Shown here piece by piece: positions 1 through 9,663 of a stretch of DNA of 64,000 nt. The notes under the pieces were generated by a model. It worked only from the letters and a program-made list of their open reading frames with translations. It ran no database searches and was not told the origin of the DNA. This stretch comes from Tricholomella constricta (Eukaryota; Basidiomycota; Agaricomycetes; Agaricales; Lyophyllaceae), in contig JAACJP010000058.1 of NCBI GenBank assembly GCA_013368375.1, positions 1-64,000 on the forward strand, read 5' to 3'. Position 1 is the stretch's first letter, and each line of letters begins with the position of its first letter. The translations under genes were made by a program, and so were the position numbers.

Positions 1-2159
1 GAAGCTAAACCCCTCGTACCCATCGACTACACCTCGGACGACCCAGTTATCCTGGCCGTCGACACTTCACACATCGCAGTCGGATTCTACCTCTGTCAAG
101 CCGACCCCGTCGATCGGAAACGACGCAGATACAATCGGTTCGGTTCCATCACCCTAAATGATCGCGAATCACGATTCTCTCAACCCAAACTCGAATTTTA
201 TGGTCTATTCCGGGCGCTTGGCGCGCTACGACTGTACGTTATAGGCGTCCGCAACCTGGTCGTCGAAGTCGACGCGCGCTACATTAAAGGCATGCTCTCC
301 AACCCCGACATCCAACCGTCAGCTTCCATAAACCGGTGGATCGTATCTGTTCTCATGTTCCACTTCGAGCTGGTCCACGTTAAAGGCACGTTCCACGGGC
401 CCGATGGTTTATCCCGTCGCCCGCGACAACCCGACGACCCGGCCGACAACTACGACGCAGAAGAAGCCGACTTCGAGGATTGGGTCGACCGGATGCAAGG
501 ACTCATGCACATTATTCAACCGCTGCCACGACCGCCATCGCCGTTGCATGTGGGCCAGATCTTCGCTATGGCTCAGATCTCAAGTAAGGAGGAGATGGTG
601 GCAGTATACACTGACGCAGTACCACCAGACTCAACGACTCACAAACTCGCAGTCGACCCCCCACGACAACCCAGAATCCGTACCGACGACGATACAGGAA
701 TAACCGACCCAAATGCGAATTCGACCGACTTGTCATACGACGACGTACCCAGAACCGACGTCGCGAAAGCCCAAGACCAACGCATAGACGCTGTTAGACA
801 ATGGTTGACCAACCTAGAACGACCAGAAGACATGTCCGACGATCAATACGCCACTTTCATTCGATACGCCACCGGATTCTTCCTAGACGGAACACGACTC
901 TGGAGAAGAGACAGCCAAGGCACACATAAACTAGTCGCCCGCCCCAGCGCGCGATTAGAGATTCTACGATCGGTCCACGACAACCTCGGACACAAACGCT
1001 TCTACGCGACCCGCGCAACCTTGCTCGAACGCTTCTGGTGGCCTAATGTTCAGGCCGACGTCGTGTGGTTCGTAAAGACATGTCACATATGCCAGATCCA
1101 GCAAACGACCAAGGTCCTGATTCCCCCGGTCGTTGCGACGCCTGCGCCACTATTCGCGAAAATGTACATCGACACTATGCACCTACCGGCGTCGAACGGT
1201 TTTAAATACATCGTACAAGGGCGCTGCTCCTTAATCCACTTTCCTGAATGGCGCGCGCTCCGAAAAGAGAACAGTCGCACCCTTGGCGACTGGATGTACG
1301 AGGATGTCATCTGCCGGTGGGGCGGACTGCGCGAAATCGTAACCGACAACGGTCCAGCCTTCATCAAAGCCGCGGAACACCTCACAAAGAAATACCACAT
1401 ACACAATATTCGAATCTCGGGCTATAACTCTAGAGCCAACGGGCTCGTCGAGCGATCCCATTTCGACGTACGACAATCCCTTTTCAAAGCCGCCGACGGA
1501 AACGAAAGTAAATGGTCACAATCCGCGTATTCAGTCTTCTGGGCTGAACGCGTCACGATCCGCAAGCGAATGGGGTGCTCCCCTATTACGCCGCGACAGG
1601 AACCCAACCCCTTCTGCCACTCGATATCGTCGAAGCCACATACCTACAACCACCGCCCGACTCTATCCTGTCCTCCACCGACCTCTTGACACGTCGCGCG
1701 ATCGCCCTGCAGAAACGAGCGACCGACCTAGAATGACTGCATTCAGACGTATACGCAGCGCGACGACAAGCGGCGATTCGCTTCGAACTTAAACACGCCA
1801 GGACCTTACGCGACTATAACTTTAAACGCGGAGACCTCATCCTCATGCGCAACACGAAAATTGAGAAGTCGCTCAACCGCACAATGCGATCCAGATACCT
1901 AGGACCGCTCGTCGTGATCTCACGCAACCGCGGAGGCGCTTACATCCTCTGCGAACTGGATGGCACCGTCTTACATCAGCCTGTAGCAGCATTCCGACTC
2001 GCTCCCTACTTCGCGCGAAATAACATCCTCCTACCCGACAGCGCTTTGGACATAGACACCAAGCGACTCAGAGAACTGGAAGCAACGACAATCACCGAGG
2101 ACGAAGACAGACCCGAAGTCGTAGGCGACGACTCCGAATCGGAAGGCGAGCAAAACTAG
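1..2159 (+). pseudogene. Ty3/gypsy pol remnant: RNase H, integrase, GPY/F module
   Basis: This is the 3' half of a retrotransposon polyprotein, open from base 1 in frame 1 and cut by the window edge. The first 430 bases read as an RNase H domain with the usual tail FHFELVHVKG...GLSRRP. The integrase follows: an HHCC zinc finger (VHDNLGHKRFY...CHIC, about 970-1100) and a catalytic triad with D near 1171 (YIDTMH), D at 1345 (TDNGPAF) and E at 1450 (LVERSH). Near 1575 the conserved reading moves from frame 1 to frame 3, where a TGA at 1734-1736 interrupts it; it then runs to 2159 through a GPY/F-like stretch (GPLVVISRN). A frameshift plus a nonsense codon make it a dead copy. It belongs to a different subgroup from the chromodomain elements further right. 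Neither LTR of this element could be identified. Confidence 0.88.
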
Positions 2160-2529
2160 CTGCTCGACTCCCGGCTACTCGTATACCCCTCTTTTAATAA
2201 CATTTCGATATCTATCCCTCTCTGGTTTCTTCACGCCCTAAATCTACCCAACGTCCCATGACCCGACCGTTCGCGAAGTTCAAACACCCTGAACGACAGT
2301 CTTTCCTTTCGTTCTTTTAAACCCCCACTCAAGTTCCAAGATCACACACTTAATACCAGACTCCGCAGGAGAACCACACGACATATATTACATTTTTAAA
2401 AGAAAAGCCCATTTACGGGCACCGACAAGTCCACAGCACAAGATATATACGTGCGACGCCTCTAGCGGAGGAACGACGCAACCACGACACCAAGAAGAGT
2501 TCGGACACGACGCCGACCCCAACCTACAA
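2160..2529. other. Spacer between pol remnant and antisense gene A
   Basis: No ORF or RNA gene is seen. The stretch separates two converging units: the Ty3 pol reading rightward and antisense gene copy A reading leftward. It probably holds both 3' untranslated regions. A short AT-rich patch (cattttta) lies near 2389. Confidence 0.4.
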
Positions 2530-3884
2530 CTACTCCCCAACCTCCAAGTCACCTCCCACCTCCTCTTCGTCGTCCTCTTCATCCGTCTCCACTACTTCTT
2601 CCTCCGAATCCGCGCTGCTGTCGCTCTCCGAGAACTCGACGCCAGCCGCTCGCATCAACTCAGCGCGTCGCCTACGGAGTGCAGAGATCGCGTTCGCCGT
2701 ACCTGCGAATTGCTCACGCACCCGTATGAGGCCCCAGCGGGCGATCTCCTGACGCGATTCCCATAGCTGCGCCTCTTGGATTAGCGACCGCAGTAGTGCG
2801 TTACGCGACGGCAAGGCCCGGTCGACGTCCCCCAGGGAAAGAGAGGCGACACGCGACAAATCGGTCGCGTATCCCAGGCCATCCAAATCGCGATTACGAG
2901 GAAGGCTAGTACCGCGGGGTACGCGTCCGCCGTGAACGAAACTGGCGCCCATGTCCGAACCCTCGACGGCGTACTGGGCGGACTGAAAAGCACCTGCAGT
3001 CGGCCCGAAGTCCTCGTCACTGAGCGCCGTTAAGTCACGCGCTCGGCAACGCGCGACAGTGGGCGACACGACCTCCACGTCCTCCTCTGAGTCCTCCACA
3101 ACGGACTTGGAGGCGACGCGACGACGACTCCGGGGGCGCGACTTTTTGCCAACCTCCACGTCGGTCTTGTATTTCACCGTTTCGCACCGCTTGGAGAAGA
3201 TCTTGCACCGTGCACAGATCCCGCCCTCAGGCTTCTGGAAACAATCCACGGCGGTGTCTGCGCAGCGATCGCACTAGAAGTTCATCAGAATGCGACCGAC
3301 CCGACGAAGCACACGACAACTTACCGGCTCGTCGCGGATGAAGTGGTTCGGGTGGGCGACTTTGAACTCCTCTAGTCGCTCCAGCCACTTAAACTCGGCG
3401 GCGGCCTTCCTCGCTGCCGTAGTCTGCTCCCGCTTCTTGGCCGCCGTGGCCCCCTTCTTGCCAGTCGCCTTCCCCGCCTTGACCGCCCCAGGCACCTTCT
3501 CTGCCTTGCTGACCATCGCCACTACCTCGGGCGCGGACCCCTCGCCAGTACTTTACACTCCCCCTGGTGTTCCTCATGGAGTCCATGGAGTCCGCGCAAT
3601 CCCTGTGGATTCCCCGTGGATTCCCCGTGGATTCCGTGGAATCCCGTGGAATCCATAGACTCCACCTGAGTCCATAAAAATTTTATATAAGTCCCCTACA
3701 ATATGAAGAGGAATATCCCTGTGGAGTCCGCATGGACTCCGCAAACCTGGACTTGGGAACACTCTACCAAGGTCACCTCTGTGGGCATTGCGCTCAAGAG
3801 ACAATGAATGATATATCAAAAAAAATCATGTATTTTCTATTCTACAAAAATAAAACAACAAAATAAAAAAAAAGGAGATAAAGA

Positions 3885-4800
3885 AAGTGGTAGTGGTGGG
3901 GTCGTCGTCATCGTCGTGGCCGTGGTGGTGGTGAGGTTGTCATCGTCGTCGTGGCCGTCGCGGTGGTGGTGGTGTGGTGGTGGTGAGGTTGTCGTCGTCG
4001 TCGTGGCCGTCGCGGTGGTGGTGGTGTGGTGGTGGTGGAGACCGTAGGGTCGTCGCCGTCATCGTGGCCATTGTGCCATCGCCGTCATGGTGGTGGTGGG
4101 GTCGTTGCCGTCGTCGTGGCCATTGTGCCGTCGCCATCATCGTGGCCGTCGTGGTGGTGGTGATGTGGTGGTGGTGGGGTCGTTTCCGTCGCTGTGGCCG
4201 TTGTGCTGTCGCCGTCGCCGTCGTGGTGGTGGTGCCGTCGCCGTCGCCGTGCTGTTGTTGTTGTGGTGGTGTGGTGGTAGTGAGGTCGTGAGGTCGTCGC
4301 CGTCGTCGTGGCCGTGGTGGTGGTGTGATGATGTGGTGGTGGTGGGGTCGTCGCCGTCGTCGTGGCCGTTGTGCTGTCGCCGTCGCCGTCGTGGTGGTGG
4401 TGTCGTCGCCATCGCCGTGCCATTGTTGGGGTGGTGGTGTGGTGGCCGTCATGGTGGTGGCGGTGTGGTGGTGGTGGTGTCGTTGTCGTTGTCGTGCCGT
4501 CGCCGTCGTCGTCGTTGTATTGTTGTGGTGGTGGTGGCGTGGTGGCCGTCGTGCTGGTGATGGTGGTGTGCTGGTGGTGGTGGTGCCGTCATCGTCGTCG
4601 TGCCGTCGCCGTCGTCGTCATTGTGTTGTTGTGGTGGTAGTGGTGTGGTGGCCATCGTGGTGGTCGTGGTGGTGTGCTGGTGTGGTGGTGGTGTCGTCGT
4701 GCCATTGTCGTCGTGGTGTCGTCGTCGCCGTCGTGCCGTTGTCGTCGTCGTGGTGTCGTGGTGGTCACCGTCATCGTTGGGGTTGGGCTGCTGCAGCTAA
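3885..4800. repeat. GTC/GTG/GCC triplet-rich low-complexity tract
   Basis: About 0.9 kb consists almost only of GTG, GTC, GCC and CAT triplets in irregular higher-order blocks (gtggtggtg, gtcgtcgtc, gccgtcgccgtc). All long ORFs here on both strands (poly-Val/Trp/Arg or poly-Thr/His) are composition artefacts. It forms the core of the 3547-5427 transposon; a smaller similar patch continues to about 4990. Confidence 0.85.
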
Positions 4801-5086
4801 TGGTGGTGGAGGTCGTCAGCGTGGTGTCGAGAGGCGGGCACAGTGACGCACCATGCGGCTCTCCCCCAACTGGGGTCTGCCCTTGTCTGTTCCCCTTCTG
4901 CCCTTGTTCATCGTCGTCGTTGTCGCCGTAGTCGCCGTTGTCGTCATTGTCGCGGTCATCGTGGTCGTCGTGGCGTGGTGGTGGTGGTGGAGGTGACTGG
5001 CAGTGGTCCAGCGTGAGCCATTCACGTGCCCCATGCACGCATCATTGGTCTGCCAATATGTAGCATGCTCTTTGTAACATTTTAAA

Positions 5087-5166
5087 AGGTCCAGTGGTCT
5101 AGTGGATGAGCGTGACCAGTGCCCACATTCGAAGCAGCAGAGCAAGGGTTCAATTCTTGCTGCTGT
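5087..5166 (+). repeat. tRNA-like segment (SINE head or captured tRNA relic)
   Basis: The segment has an A-box-like stretch (TGGTCTAGTGGATGAG, 5093-5108) and, about 40 bases on, a B box (GGGTTCAATTC). The B box sits in a good T-arm: stem CAAGG/TCTTG with a seven-base loop GTTCAAT. The acceptor ends do not pair and no clean anticodon arm folds. It is therefore more likely a tRNA-derived SINE head or a decayed tRNA carried inside the TIR element than a working tRNA gene. Confidence 0.45.
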
Positions 5167-6537
5167 AAATACTTTTGAATAACGGAGTCCTTTCATTCCA
5201 TGCTGTCCTTCAGCACTTTAATCCGCGCGGATTCCAGGATTCCGGGTTTTCCACACGGAATTTGCAAGGACTCCACAAGGACTGACCTGGACTGGATTCT
5301 TGGATTTGAGTGGTGTCTCACCCAAACATTGTCCACATGGACTCCTCATGGATTCCATGGAATCTGCGGACTCCACAAGGACTCCATGGATTCCATACGG
5401 AAGCACCAGGGGGAGTGTAAAGTCCTCACCCCTCGCCTTCGTCGTCGACAGCGCGCTTCCGCTTGCGGCTAGCTGGCGCTGGCACCGTGTCGATGAGGAC
5501 GACGGGTGGTCCACCTACTGAAGGTGTCAGTGGGAGCCCGTCGATCGGACTAAAAATGACGGGTAAAACAAACGCGAACTCACCCGCGGCACCCGCTTTC
5601 GGACGTCCCCCTCCGGCCGACATATGGGGTAGCGTCGCTGGGCGATACTCGGGGTCGCGCACGCTCGTCACCTTGGCCCTAGCTCTAGCCTTCCCCTTTG
5701 GAGGAGCGGCAGCGACAGGCGACGCGGGGGGTGCCAGATCAAGCAAAACGACGTCGGACGCCGGAGGTGAGCGCGACAGGAGGGGGGCTCGCATCGGCCC
5801 CAGGGCTTCCCGCCCCATCCGCTCCGCCATCGCCATAACTGTCGCCGCTTCAGCTTCCTGCACGACACCCGCTACGGTATGGGTATCTCCACCAGCCGTG
5901 CCAGCGATACCACTTGGTCGCTCACCCGACTTCGGACGAAGGGGCGCGTCGTCAACCGTCGCGGACGCTGGGAGGGCACTTCCAGCTCCCACAGGGACCC
6001 CTGCTACAGTAGCAGCCGGACTCGGCGCAGCCGCAGTCGCAGCGGTAGCCTTGGCATCGGTCGTGGGCAGACGCAGGTTGATTGGTAGAGCCGCCACAGT
6101 CGACGACGCTGGCAGGTCCTCGGGCGCCACCGACTGTGAGGCGCGTATATTGGCCGCCGCACCTAGGCGAGCACGACGTGCGCGACGTTCTCACTCTGGG
6201 GAGGCTGGATGAGCAGCCCACCCACGGGCCAGTCAAAACAACTGAACAACAACATACCTCAGGCTCTAGGCCACCAAAGGGCACCTTCCATTCAGCATCC
6301 TCTCCTATGATGGCCCAGATGGCCCGCAACGCAGACTCCTCCTCTTTCCACACCCAACGCGGTTCATCGCCCCCCTGGGCACGTAACGCCGTAACTCCCT
6401 CTAACAGACCTTCGAGGATGGCGAGGCGTGTTTTACGCGACGCATCGGGGCAGTGCTCGCCAGTCGTCCCAGTCGCCCTGCAGGTCCTCGAGGACGAGTG
6501 AGTAGTTTGGCGGGAGGCTAGCCATACCTACGGACAT

Positions 6538-6931
6538 GGTGGGAGCGAGAAAGAGGGAGCCGAGAAAGACAGAGGGTCCTTGAGAACTTGACGCGAGGTC
6601 AAATTCTGTTGCACCGCCACCGCCATCTCACGCCACACACGCGTCAGTTCTAGAATTTTCTCGACCGGTCTCCGGGCCGACGGAGGACAGTCGGCATTTC
6701 AAGTAAGGAGGAGACAGGAACTACAGATGAAACGACAGCCGATACTAGCAACCGACACCGCCAACCACAAAACCGACCGACACAACGAACCGACCTGCGC
6801 CACTTAAAACACGAAAAGTTCGAATTATAAAGAACGACCCAATTTTAGGGCCCGAACAACAAAATAGGTATATACGGAATACGCGACCGGTAACGAACAC
6901 AACCCGACCGCAAAACACGACAAACCCGAAG
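6538..6931. other. Spacer between antisense genes A and B
   Basis: No gene is seen. It contains the 16-mer TCAAGTAAGGAGGAGA (6699-6714), preceded by GGACAGTCGG. The same arrangement recurs upstream of copy B (8380-8395), so both antisense genes start next to the same block and arose from one duplicated unit. The right part has GACCGACC-type short repeats. Confidence 0.45.
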
Positions 6932-8233
6932 TCAAGGCGACGAACCCTTGCCACTATCGTCGCGTACGCCACCGCTGACACCGCGTCCACTGCCGCTGCC
7001 CCCACTCCTCGAATTACCCATTGCAGACGCGCCAACTAACTCTGCGCGCCGGGCCTGAAGCAAGTCAAGGGCTGACGACGTAGACACGACCTGCTCGTAA
7101 AGCTGACGGGATGACGAACGCATGACCTCTTGGCGCGATTCAAGGACTTGAATTTCCTGGACCAAAGTACGCAAGAAAACAGTGCGCGCCGATAGCGCCC
7201 GATCTACATCGGCAAGACCGAACCGCGAAATAACCGACAACGGCTGGGTGAAGCCCAAACCGCGCAAATCTTCATTACGAAGGAAGTCCTCAGGGCGAAA
7301 CACCGGACCCTGATAAAGGAGACCCGCACCCCGGTCTACCGAATCCGCAGAACGAGTCACGACAAGGCGCTGGGCGGCCCTCGCCAGATCGGGCGAACGG
7401 ACCTCGTTGAACAGCGGAGGGGGCATACACGCGTCGCAAAAGTGTCCCACTACTGAGCACGACACAAACTGGTGCGGAGCTGGCCGAAACGACCCCACCT
7501 CGTTCGTCTCGCATGGTCGGGATTGAATCTCACAAACCGCGCAAGTATCAATGTCGCTACGCTGAACGCAATCCAAAGCGTAGCTCACACAACGATCGCA
7601 CTAACCAACAAATGAGCAAGAAAACAAGGCTACACGAGAACCGATGACTTACTGCTTCGCTACGAGTGTAATGCTCAGGATATTCCTTCTTAAATTCCTC
7701 AAGACGCTCCAGCCACAAACCGTGTCGCCTCCCCTGTGCCGCCAATACCGACTCCCCAGAGATCTCGACGACAGACTCTTCTTTGTCCCCGTCTCCAACA
7801 GAGGAAGCGCACGAACGCTCCTGCACAACAGACGCTGCCTCTTCTCCGCAGAGGCGGCGCGGATACGCTCCCGAGCGTCCGACTCTCGGTCGGGGTAATC
7901 GGACTACCAACTAGCGCGTTAATACCCTGCAGAAACGACCAAATAACCGGAGAACGAACGCACACTCGGTTCTAGATCCGCGAACCGCCCGGACCATTCG
8001 GGGTCGGACTTGATCGTAGACCAGATGTTGAACAATGCCTCTTCCTCGTCGCGCCACATCCAATGCCAGGGACTAGCTGCCGGCGACCTAAGCACTTCGA
8101 AGCCGTTTGACAAGTATTGCAGCACACGAGTGCGCGCGTAGCGAGGCGAGTCGGCCGACAGCGATTGCCATTCGTCCCAGTCTCGTTCCAAGAAGCGGAG
8201 AGTGCGCTGAAGATCGACAGGAGGTCTCGACAT
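6932..8233 (-). pseudogene. Zn2Cys6-like gene, copy B
   Basis: This is a second, shorter copy of the gene at 2530-6537, without the transposon. Exon 1 (8233-7966) carries ERDWDEW and WRDEEEALFNIW, as in copy A. An intron starts GTGTGCG at 7965. The middle exon ends ...LWLERLEEFKKEYPEHYTRSEA at 7653 but needs a frame change upstream to stay open, so the copy looks damaged. A 52-bp intron (7652-7601, GTAAGT...TTAG) joins it to the last exon (7600-6932). The join gives CDRC-x6-C-x8-CAVC-x6-C, the same cysteine spacing as copy A although the residues between have diverged. The C-terminal helix (LVQEIQVLESRQEV) and a Gly/Ser-rich tail end the protein. Function is unknown. Confidence 0.6.
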
Positions 8234-9193
8234 AACGATGGGTGAACCAAACGAGAACCTGGATATATATATATGTCACCAGCGCGTCGGCACCGCCACG
8301 TCCTCCTATCCCAGTCCCCCCTTTCCAAGACATACGCCCCCTGACCGAGGCACGGGACCGACTGAGGACAGTCGGTATTTCAAGTAAGGAGGAGATGATG
8401 AGCACCGTCCCGCGCTATACACAGAACCAGCCCATAATACGGACATCAACCGCTGCGCCACAACGAACACACTCCCGAATACGACCGAAGCGCTAAACCG
8501 ACCGACCGACAATACGACCGACCGACCGACAATACGACCAAAACGACCGACAATACGACCAAACGACCGACGTACCGACCAAGAGATAGAGTAACTTGAA
8601 ACGCCAGTTCTCCTCCCTGGGCACACGGAGCACGGAACGCCGTATAACCTGTCAGCGACCGCGCACGTTTGTATGCCAAGGTCTCAACCCGGCGACAACC
8701 AAACCCGATTTGAAATTACCCTAGGAAACACCTTGCCCAGCCATTCGCAGAGAGGATCCGGCCGCACCACGGAGTTCCGCCTCCAAGAGCCACTACCGAT
8801 CGCAAATCCGCCACCGATCACACATCCGACCCGACGCCTCGAACCGATCAAAAGCCCCTTTGCCGAGCCAAAAGAGCGCCACACTCTCTAAAAAGCGCCG
8901 CGTGGTACCAAGCTTGGCGACGCTTGTCTCAATAAACCAGTAAAACACCTGCCTCGCCGGCCTGCGAGAGGCGAGTCGGTCACATAGTATAAAACATACC
9001 CATGTAGTACCCATTTCTCCCAGTGAATTACAGCCCGTATTTTCCCTCACACTCAGAGTGAATAGCTCAAACCATCGTCTCTGCCGTCTCTGCTCCGTTC
9101 CCATCGTATAAACCGCCGCCGCCATCGTAAAACTCGTAACCGCCGTCTCTGTCACCTCGTATTCGTCGCCCGAACCCGTGAGTTCTCCGTATT
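8234..9193. other. Non-coding stretch with short GACCGACC repeats
   Basis: No supported gene. 8380-8395 holds the recurrent 16-mer TCAAGTAAGGAGGAGA, a possible polypurine tract followed by TG. 8498-8580 is a short tandem array of GACCGACCGACAATAC-like units. 8890-9193 is unremarkable and ends at the TSD GTATT (9189-9193) of element M. Before the inversion described in the findings, 9193 was separated only by M from the sequence now at 28037. Confidence 0.45.
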
Positions 9194-9663
9194 TGTTAGG
9201 GCGACCTCACGAGCAGAACTGAGTCGTACTGGCAGAGGGGAATCCGAAGTTATATTAAGTACAGTGAGGAATGTAAAGAGGGGCTTACCTGGCAGAGGGG
9301 AATCCGAAGAGAATAGACTAAGGATCCCCAATGCCAGTGGGTCGACTATATACGAGTACTGTACATAATAATCAAGGAATGGTCTGCGGCGCGTGTATGG
9401 ACACGTTCCCAACACTGTCCGATCCTCGTGGCTCAGGGTACGGGCACGAGTTGGGACAGCCGACGTCGGGATGTCGGGTGGTCGGGATCGGCGTCGGGTG
9501 CGCGCAGGGAGAGATGGGAAGCGACAGGAAGTGTGTAAGTATATACACCGACGCTTGGGTCGGAGCGTCGGGGGTCGGGATCGCGAACGGTCGGGGGAGC
9601 GATCGCATGAGCGGGGGGACGATCGGTGAGCGTCGGAGGGCGCGAAAGGGAGTTCCCCTAACA
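9194..9663 (-). mobile_element. LTR of element M (3' LTR, 470 bp)
   Basis: On the minus strand it runs TGTTAGGGGAACTCCC...CGCCCTAACA. A polypurine tract (CAAGAGGGGGGTGA) abuts it on the pol side, which makes it a 3' LTR. It has the same length and almost the same sequence as the LTR at 28038-28507. The outer flanks match as GTATT (9189-9193) here and AATAC (28033-28037) there, its reverse complement. The two are thus the original LTR pair of one element that has since been split by an inversion. Confidence 0.92.

Larger units (their letters stand above)
3547..5427. mobile_element. 1.88-kb TIR transposon, non-autonomous, 10-bp TSD
   Basis: The element is flanked by ACCCCTCGCC at 3537-3546 and at 5428-5437. 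Removing it and one repeat restores the reading frame of antisense gene A, so this is a real insertion. The ends are inverted repeats sharing ACTTTACACTCCCCCTGGTG, followed by further GGACTCCATGGATTCC-type sub-repeats in both arms (3560-3660 and 5330-5400). It encodes no transposase. The interior is a kilobase of GTC/GTG triplets plus a tRNA-like segment. A 9-10 bp duplication fits Mutator-like elements, but the trimming of the ends is uncertain by one or two bases and an 8-bp TSD family cannot be excluded. Confidence 0.8.
2530..6537 (-). pseudogene. Zn2Cys6-like gene, copy A (transposon-interrupted)
   Basis: A multi-exon gene reads leftward from ATG 6537-6535 to a stop at 2530. The pieces in order are: an N-terminal segment with DWDDW and WKEEESALRAIW (6537 to about 6260; one frameshift near 6455); a likely intron opening with GTATGT; a low-complexity Ala/Pro/Thr segment (6215-5438); a 1881-bp transposon (3547-5427); the sequel MVSKAEKVPG...WLERLEEF (to 3325); a 51-bp intron (3324-3274, GTAAGT...CTAG); and a last exon from 3273. 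Splicing that intron gives CDRC-x6-C-x8-CARC-x6-C, the spacing of a fungal Zn2Cys6 cluster, but without the basic residues that normally contact DNA. A helical region and a strongly acidic tail (EEVVETDEEDDEEE) follow. Copy B (6932-8233) is a paralogue. Function is unknown; the cluster spacing is what I see, and a regulatory role is only inference. Confidence 0.65.

Noticed and set aside
3940..4846. Overlapping ORFs of 100-170 codons on both strands
   Set aside because: They are products of the GTC/GTG triplet composition (poly-Val/Trp/Arg or poly-Thr/His) in all frames, with no start context or domain.
5463..6212. Plus-strand ORF of 249 codons opposite antisense gene A
   Set aside because: It lies entirely opposite the low-complexity exon whose minus-strand reading continues into conserved segments shared with copy B; the plus frame is a GC-rich shadow.
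8498..8580. Short spaced repeats considered as a CRISPR array
   Set aside because: Units of 4-16 bp without spacers of constant length, in a eukaryotic context; simple tandem repeats.
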